Origin: an uncultured Pelosinus sp.
GTDB lineage: Bacteria; Bacillota; Negativicutes; UMGS1260
DNA: 10,758 nucleotides
NCBI GenBank assembly: GCA_900550105.1
Contig: URQW01000089.1
Location: 1 to 10,758 of the forward strand
Reading direction: 5' to 3'
Shown here piece by piece: positions 6,202-10,758 of the stretch. The translations under genes were made by a program, and so were the position numbers. Below the pieces are notes generated by a model. That model saw nothing but the letters and a program-made list of their open reading frames with translations, made no database searches and had not been told where the DNA came from. Position 1 is the first letter of the stretch. Each line of letters opens with the position of its first letter.

Positions 6202-9200
6202 ATGTTCTATTCTAGAATGTTTAGTGAGAAAGAAGATAAAGAATATATGGGGGGGAAGAAAATGGATGATTCTTATAAAAATTTTTTGGAGGATGCCTAT
6301 AGGGATATTATAGATACTTTCTCTTCCAATACTCCAACTCGCAAAATTTCTGATGTTTTAGAAGAAAACCCTTCTATCGAAAAAGAACTTAAAAGATATG
6401 ATCCAATAAAGACAGCTGCTTTTGTTTCTAGCCTCCTCACATTGCCCGCGTTACACGCAAATAATATGAGAATTGAAATGTTAATACATCTTATTATGGC
6501 ATACTCACAGGGGACGAAAGAACCGACGCAGAGACAAGTCTTGCAATGGTTAAATATAGACTTAGGAAAAACTTCGTTTGTCAGTTTAGAAGATCCAGTT
6601 GAAGACGTATTCGTTTCCAATGTTTTTAATAACATGAAAAATATTCGGATTTTTGAAGGCCTATGGGAGAATAATGGTTTTTATTTACAAAAGGTATTAA
6701 GTTCCCTTGAGATCTTTCCAGAAGAAAGTCATACACAAAAATTAAAAGCTGAAGTGCGTGCACTTTTACTGCTCAGTGAAGAAATTGCTGCCCGGCGTAA
6801 ACTTGATCGTTATGTAAAGGGAGGGGGAAGGGATAAAGAGGAGATTAAACTTTTTAGCAGTGGAGTGATGAAGTCTCTTAGCTTTGTGAATCAATTTACA
6901 CTAGATGATTTACAGCGGCTTAAAATTTCAAAAGAAGATCTAGAACCGTTTATTTTGAATTTAAAGTTGAGGAATGAAATAAAAGAACAGTCTTTGGATG
7001 ACAGTATACTTCAAACGAAACCAATCGTTCAAAGCGAAAATACTTGGATTGTTATATTACCCAATGTTATCGGCTTGGCTGTGCGGATACATATATTAAA
7101 CTCAATTATAAAAGGCAATCTTCAAAGCGATTTTGATAAAAATTTTCTTATAGAGTATCAAAAATTTTTTAGTGAAACGCCGATTATGGGACGATATTTT
7201 CCTAGATATGGTATTTCATGGCGTAGAATAAGAAATAAACATTTAATGGTCTTAGCGAATGAAATTGATCCTGGCCGTTATTTACAGATAATAGTTATTA
7301 TCGATAGTGTTTTTGGATATCAGCGCAATGGTTTTTGGGCTTTGGATCATGGGGAACTAGATCAATGTAGTGAAGAATTTGACACACAGATCCAACAGGC
7401 AAAAACTTTTTTTCGTAAAAAGATAGGTTTTAAACAAGGTATGACTTTAATAATTGATGGTGGATATGGCAGGCCAGTAGCTCTTCGAGCTAATAAAAAT
7501 GCATTTGACTGGAAAACCGAATTTATTTCTGCACCTGACTTGGAAATTTTTTCGGAAATGACAGAAAAGTCTCGATTTAATCTGTGGAAATTAATTGACT
7601 TTAAAAACTATTTGATTAAAAAGGGAATTACATTTAGTAATGTGAATGGATTGTTAAATTTATATGCTTGGTGGATAGATACAAAATATTTATTAGAGTC
7701 GACAGATGTTCCGATAGGAAGGCAACCACTTAAGATTATGGTTCCTACCGACTATATTGCTGATTTGCGTATTAAAATTCGTCAGGGCTTCGATGTGCAT
7801 TTATTACCCTTCGTAAATGGATATTGGTTAAAAGTTAAGAAAAAAGCCTTGGATCATTACTTTGCTGATGATTATAATAAACCTTTTTATGCCTGTATAG
7901 ATTCGATACATGATGGGGTATTATTAGGGGCATGGGTTGGAGAAAAGGCAATCTGGTGGCTTCATGCTGCCCAAAGAGAAAGTACAGCGTCACCTAATAT
8001 GGTTTTTAAAGTTTGGGATGCAATTCACAATTGGATGGAGAGAATATCTCCTATTTTAGAGAATTTTATACAAGATAAAAATCAATTGGTAAATGTCATT
8101 CTTGACTTTAACCAAATTAAGCAGGAAGAAATTCCTTTTACTTCAGAAGACGAGATTGCATCTTGCCTGCATGTATCGGTGAGACCGAGAAAAAGAACGA
8201 TTATTCTGCAACTTTCCGATCCTTTTTTAGGGTTGTTTCAAATTCCTAGTAACATAGCTGAACGTGCAATTATAAGAGCGATAATAGAAGGTTTTTTCTG
8301 GCTTATTCATGTAAAATGTACTGAAGAATTATTAGATCAATTGGAAGATTCAATAGTACCAAACAATGATGTTAGATATTTCCATGCGTTTAGAGCTGTT
8401 TATTTTCATGATTATATTCAATCTTATGATCCAACCGAGCCTATCTTTGTTGATGAAGTTGATGAATCCTTTACTAAGTTGGGAATGGGCTGGTTAGCCC
8501 AAAAAGATAGTGTAAATAATCATTTTACTACAGTTGAGGAAATTACTAATTTTTTAAATAATAATGTTATAGATTCAATTTGGGATCGAGTGCAGGGAAA
8601 ATTACATACTTTAAATCGAATTAATTTACTAGAGCAAATTCTTCGGTATATGGAAGGAGTTGAAAATCAAAAATTACTGTGGCAACGAACGATCAGAGCT
8701 TTGCTCGCATTGCACGATAGTCAAGAAGTTACTATGGCTGTTGCTGTTAAAGAGCTTGCACGATGCAACGCATCTTATTTAGCATTAAGGCTCGTTGGTG
8801 AGATGGCCATAGCAGAATGTCCCTTAGACGAAGGCCTATTGACAGGCGCGATTGATTTAACCGCATTAATGAGTGATGTTCTTTATATTTTTCAACTAGG
8901 TGGAATTTCAAATGCTATCCGAAAAGAAGTTATGGAACCGGAAATAAAAGTAGCGCCTAATGGAAATATTTTATCTAATATAAATTTTTACAATAATGTG
9001 ATTACGCCACTTGGAAAAAGTTATGGGGTATCAGGACTTAACAATGAAAAAAATCGATACGAAAAAAATTATGAAGATATTCAACCTGTTAGAACCGTAA
9101 AAGGTGCTTTTCCTGATGCTTTTTTAGAAGCCTTTCAAGAAGAATTTGGTCTATCAATAGACTCATTACGTGGTGTTAGAGAAACATTAGAGAATATGGC

Positions 9201-10053
9201 AATAAGCCGATCTAAGTGTGTTTATATTGCTACGCGAGATAATATTTTTGCTGAATGTAGTAAAAATGAGCTTACTTGCAAGGACGATGCCCAAAATTTT
9301 CTTGAGCGTTTTTCACTTTGGCCTCGTAAAGCATGGAATAAAACCCCTAAGGGATTTGAGAAGAGGGACTGGTATCCTTGGCTATTTGGACGAGAGCTTT
9401 CTTTAGTCGCTCGACCAGTTATTAAATTGGAAGAAGGCGATAATCCACGTTATTTAATTGCACCGTCCTTAATAATAAGGGGAACTACACATACAATAAG
9501 ATTATATTATGAAGCAGAGGTTCCAACTTCAAAATGTAGGTCGAAAAAGATGAAGGTGTGGATTGAGCAAGAAAAAGCTCGGAGTAGTCACGAATTTGTC
9601 TGTAACGTAGCCAGCATTATGGAAAATTTAGGGTATCAAGTTTTTATTGAGATTAAAGTTACTGAGTTGATACAAGAAAAGACTCCTGTAGATTTTGGAG
9701 ATGTGGATGTCTTTGCTTGGAAGAAAGAAAAAAATAAGTATTTTGCCATAGAATGCAAAGACTTAAAGTTTTCAAAAACTCCTAACGAGATTGCCGAACA
9801 AATGAATCATTTCAGTGGAGAAAATCTCCAAAATGGAAAGAGAGACGAGTTGCTAAAACATATAGATCGTTGTAACTTCTTAAATGAAAAATCTCAAAAA
9901 GTTGCTAAAAAAATTGGCTTAGGAGAAGATGGCATACATATTCAAAATATTGTTTGTTTTAGTAAATTAAATCCGACTCAATATGTAAAAAGTCGTTTTT
10001 CAGATGTCAAATTTATTATCTTAGATCAATTATTGGAAATAGAAAATTTATAA
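6202..10053 (+). CDS. large protein with C-terminal PD-(D/E)xK nuclease domain
   Basis: 1283 residues, cytosolic. Only the C-terminus (about 1120-1283) is recognisable: an Mrr-like restriction-endonuclease fold with E1131 on the first helix, GDVDVFAW (D1167, D1169), then AIECKDL (E1184, K1186), giving D-x14-E-x-K with hydrophobic strands. ECK fits a metal-dependent DNA nuclease. Residues 1-1110 match nothing I can name. They are mixed helix and strand, rich in tryptophan and aromatic residues, with no Walker A, helicase or methyltransferase motif. The start is uncertain: ATG 6202 follows AGGGGC by 5 nt, while ATG 6262 (MDDSYKNF) follows GGGGGGAAG and would remove 20 charged residues. It lies 45 bp after the HNH gene and is probably part of the same locus, as a second nuclease, a modification-dependent nuclease or an accessory restriction factor. 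Function is unproven. Confidence 0.8.
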   Translation: MFYSRMFSEKEDKEYMGGKKMDDSYKNFLEDAYRDIIDTFSSNTPTRKISDVLEENPSIEKELKRYDPIKTAAFVSSLLTLPALHANNMRIEMLIHLIMAYSQGTKEPTQRQVLQWLNIDLGKTSFVSLEDPVEDVFVSNVFNNMKNIRIFEGLWENNGFYLQKVLSSLEIFPEESHTQKLKAEVRALLLLSEEIAARRKLDRYVKGGGRDKEEIKLFSSGVMKSLSFVNQFTLDDLQRLKISKEDLEPFILNLKLRNEIKEQSLDDSILQTKPIVQSENTWIVILPNVIGLAVRIHILNSIIKGNLQSDFDKNFLIEYQKFFSETPIMGRYFPRYGISWRRIRNKHLMVLANEIDPGRYLQIIVIIDSVFGYQRNGFWALDHGELDQCSEEFDTQIQQAKTFFRKKIGFKQGMTLIIDGGYGRPVALRANKNAFDWKTEFISAPDLEIFSEMTEKSRFNLWKLIDFKNYLIKKGITFSNVNGLLNLYAWWIDTKYLLESTDVPIGRQPLKIMVPTDYIADLRIKIRQGFDVHLLPFVNGYWLKVKKKALDHYFADDYNKPFYACIDSIHDGVLLGAWVGEKAIWWLHAAQRESTASPNMVFKVWDAIHNWMERISPILENFIQDKNQLVNVILDFNQIKQEEIPFTSEDEIASCLHVSVRPRKRTIILQLSDPFLGLFQIPSNIAERAIIRAIIEGFFWLIHVKCTEELLDQLEDSIVPNNDVRYFHAFRAVYFHDYIQSYDPTEPIFVDEVDESFTKLGMGWLAQKDSVNNHFTTVEEITNFLNNNVIDSIWDRVQGKLHTLNRINLLEQILRYMEGVENQKLLWQRTIRALLALHDSQEVTMAVAVKELARCNASYLALRLVGEMAIAECPLDEGLLTGAIDLTALMSDVLYIFQLGGISNAIRKEVMEPEIKVAPNGNILSNINFYNNVITPLGKSYGVSGLNNEKNRYEKNYEDIQPVRTVKGAFPDAFLEAFQEEFGLSIDSLRGVRETLENMAISRSKCVYIATRDNIFAECSKNELTCKDDAQNFLERFSLWPRKAWNKTPKGFEKRDWYPWLFGRELSLVARPVIKLEEGDNPRYLIAPSLIIRGTTHTIRLYYEAEVPTSKCRSKKMKVWIEQEKARSSHEFVCNVASIMENLGYQVFIEIKVTELIQEKTPVDFGDVDVFAWKKEKNKYFAIECKDLKFSKTPNEIAEQMNHFSGENLQNGKRDELLKHIDRCNFLNEKSQKVAKKIGLGEDGIHIQNIVCFSKLNPTQYVKSRFSDVKFIILDQLLEIENL

Positions 10054-10063
10054 ATTAATGTAG

Positions 10064-10094
10064 CAGAAACCAGTCGTTTTTTGACTGGTTTCTG
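10064..10094 (+). terminator. perfect 12-bp hairpin after the large gene
   Basis: CAGAAACCAGTC (10064-10075) and GACTGGTTTCTG (10083-10094) are exact complements around a GTTTTTT loop, 10 bp after the stop codon. No T tract follows on either strand, so it is not a classical intrinsic terminator. It may end the transcript weakly or protect the mRNA 3' end. Confidence 0.6.
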
Positions 10095-10125
10095 TGGTGG
10101 TATCTTGTTATGGCGAAATAATTTG

Positions 10126-10148
10126 TACAGCAACCGTACAGCAACGCG
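10126..10148 (+). repeat. right terminal repeat: two TACAGCAAC units
   Basis: Identical over 23 bp to 216-238 and in the same orientation, with two TACAGCAAC units at an 11-bp period. It ends 88 bp before the right attachment repeat. Presence at both island ends and absence from the coding part support a role in recombination. Confidence 0.7.
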
Positions 10149-10216
10149 TTTAAAAACTTATGTGACGGTACGCTCTGCAAGGCCTTGGTTTATGCGGCTC
10201 TAAGGTCATGTTTTCC

Positions 10217-10225
10217 TACAGCAAC
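10217..10225 (+). repeat. single TACAGCAAC unit next to attR
   Basis: A fifth copy of the 9-bp motif, same orientation, ending 11 bp before the right attachment repeat. It is followed by GGCGCC, a 6-bp palindrome. The remaining sequence between 10149 and 10236 shows no gene or other structure. Confidence 0.55.
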
Positions 10226-10236
10226 GGCGCCGGGAT

Positions 10237-10293
10237 CAGACTTAGGATCTGGCGCTTTACGGCGTGGGGGTTCAAGTTCCTTCTTCCGCACCA
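10237..10293 (+). pseudogene. tRNA-Leu 3' remnant
   Basis: It contains the anticodon arm from CAGACTTAGGATCTG, the variable arm, T arm, acceptor 3' strand and ACCA, but no acceptor 5' strand and no D arm, so it cannot fold as a tRNA. Relative to the intact gene, C149 is T here, which turns a G-C pair of the T stem into G-U and leaves three G-U pairs of five. This fits loss of selection. Confidence 0.85.
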
Positions 10294-10307
10294 TTTTTAA
10301 ATCAGGC
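10237..10307 (+). repeat. attR: right copy of the 71-bp attachment repeat
   Basis: Same strand and 69 of 71 bases identical to 108-178. The bases upstream (GGCGCCGGGAT) do not resemble the 5' half of any tRNA, so similarity starts sharply at 10237. The crossover during integration lies somewhere inside this repeat. Confidence 0.9.
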
Positions 10308-10333
10308 CTCGCGGCATTCGCGAGGTCTTTTTT
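10305..10333 (+). terminator. rho-independent terminator behind the tRNA remnant
   Basis: GGCCTCGCG (10305-10313) pairs with CGCGAGGTC (10319-10327), with one G-U, around a GCATT loop, followed by TTTTTT (10328-10333). It occupies the same place relative to the CCA as the left terminator but with a different stem. It is probably the original chromosomal tRNA terminator and now shields the flanking gene from island transcription. Confidence 0.85.
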
Positions 10334-10381
10334 CTACATTAGTTTAGTGCGCAAATGTAGTAACCCTGTAGCAAAGAAAAA

Positions 10382-10410
10382 AAGACAGAGAGCGATCAAT
10401 GTTGTATAAT
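10382..10410 (+). promoter_or_regulatory. promoter of the flanking gene
   Basis: A perfect -10 TATAAT (10405-10410) is spaced 17 bp from AAGACA (10382-10387), which shares GACA with the -35 consensus. It lies 38 bp upstream of the start codon at 10448 and just past the terminator, so the flanking gene has its own sigma-A-type promoter. Confidence 0.6.
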
Positions 10411-10447
10411 AAAAACATTGGATTAAATAAGGAGACTCATAGGTCAT

Positions 10448-10758
10448 ATGAAAAATGTCTACGAAAAAATTCGTCTCTTTTACGATAAGTATAGTGATGA
10501 GGCGGTGCCAATCCGTCAGGATTGGATTGAGGGATTTTTGCGTCATAAGGCTTGGCAGGGAGCCAGTGAAAAAGAACTAAATCATTTGTGGCGCAACATG
10601 ATGTATTTTTTGCAATTTATGGTTGAGACACGAATTTCATCCATTGAATCATTTGGCATAGAAACATATTATATTTTGCTTTCTTGGCTGGATCTTGTGC
10701 CAGAGTTTAAGGTCTCGCTTGCATCCATTCGAGAGTTGTTTGCGATTTTAACAGCTTT
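10448..10758 (+). CDS. flanking chromosomal gene, 5' part only, unknown function
   Basis: The reading frame stays open from ATG 10448 to the window end (103 complete codons). AAGGAG (10429-10434) precedes the ATG by a rather long 13 nt, and there is no other in-frame start nearby. The protein begins MKNVYEKIRLFYDKY and is rich in aromatic and charged residues: WIEGFLRHKAW, WRNMMYFLQFMVE, YYILLSWLDLVPEF. It looks all-helical and soluble, without signal peptide or clear membrane segment, and I recognise no family. It lies outside the attachment repeat, so it belongs to the host chromosome rather than to the island. Its own promoter and the terminator before it agree with that. Confidence 0.7.
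   Translation, partial: MKNVYEKIRLFYDKYSDEAVPIRQDWIEGFLRHKAWQGASEKELNHLWRNMMYFLQFMVETRISSIESFGIETYYILLSWLDLVPEFKVSLASIRELFAILTA

Larger units (their letters stand above)
108..10236 (+). mobile_element. integrase-less genomic island inserted in tRNA-Leu
   Basis: The unit runs from the start of the left 71-bp repeat to the base before the right copy (about 10.1 kb). It is bounded by an intact tRNA-Leu on the left and a 3' tRNA-Leu remnant on the right. Cargo is five same-strand genes: ABC-type ATPase, MBL-fold protein, C5 methyltransferase, HNH nuclease and a large PD-(D/E)xK protein. No gene for an integrase, excisionase, relaxase or replication protein is present. The two ends carry TACAGCAAC repeats that look like integrase arm sites. 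Alternatives are a satellite moved in trans, or a remnant whose integrase was deleted. Confidence 0.8.

Noticed and set aside
6547..6600. LGKTS stretch in the large protein as a possible P-loop
   Set aside because: It lacks the glycine-rich GxxxxGK[ST] context, and no Walker B or other NTPase motif accompanies it.
1..10758. CRISPR array, rRNA, insertion sequence or plasmid origin
   Set aside because: I saw no regularly spaced repeats with spacers, no rRNA sequence, no transposase frame and no iteron cluster; the only repeats are the attachment copies and the 9-bp end motifs.

Overview
The window is a chromosomal tRNA locus with an inserted defence-type island of about 10.1 kb. At the left edge are tRNA-Lys(TTT) and tRNA-Leu(TAG), both with encoded CCA ends. 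The last 57 nt of tRNA-Leu plus 14 nt beyond it (108-178) recur at 10237-10307 with 69 of 71 bases identical. This is the usual signature of an element inserted by site-specific recombination into the 3' end of a tRNA gene: the left tRNA is intact and the right copy is a displaced 3' remnant. The low G+C, strong AAGGAG-type ribosome sites, Gram-positive-type LexA box and encoded CCA suggest a low-GC member of the Bacillota. The exact lineage cannot be fixed from this window.

Layout: tRNA-Lys and tRNA-Leu with a terminator (1-210); a gene-free, hairpin-rich leader (211-517); module A (518-4252), an ABC-type ATPase of the AAA_13/PrrC/RloC kind followed by a ComEC-like metallo-beta-lactamase-fold protein; a 277-bp spacer with a Gram-positive-type LexA box (4253-4529); module B (4530-10053), a C5-cytosine DNA methyltransferase, an HNH endonuclease and a 1283-residue protein ending in a PD-(D/E)xK nuclease domain; then a hairpin, short repeats, the tRNA-Leu remnant with its own terminator (10054-10333), a promoter, and the start of a flanking gene cut by the window end.

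All five island genes point the same way, and all look like conflict genes. Module B reads as a restriction-modification locus: the methyltransferase would protect host sites, the HNH protein is the likely cognate nuclease, and the large protein may be a second nuclease. Module A pairs a likely nucleotide-driven sensor/switch ATPase with an MBL hydrolase that could be the effector. No integrase, transposase, relaxase or replication gene is present. However, both ends carry copies of a 9-bp motif, TACAGCAAC, including an identical 23-bp double unit near each end, which resemble arm-type integrase sites. The island may therefore be moved by a recombinase encoded elsewhere, or may be a deletion derivative of a larger element.
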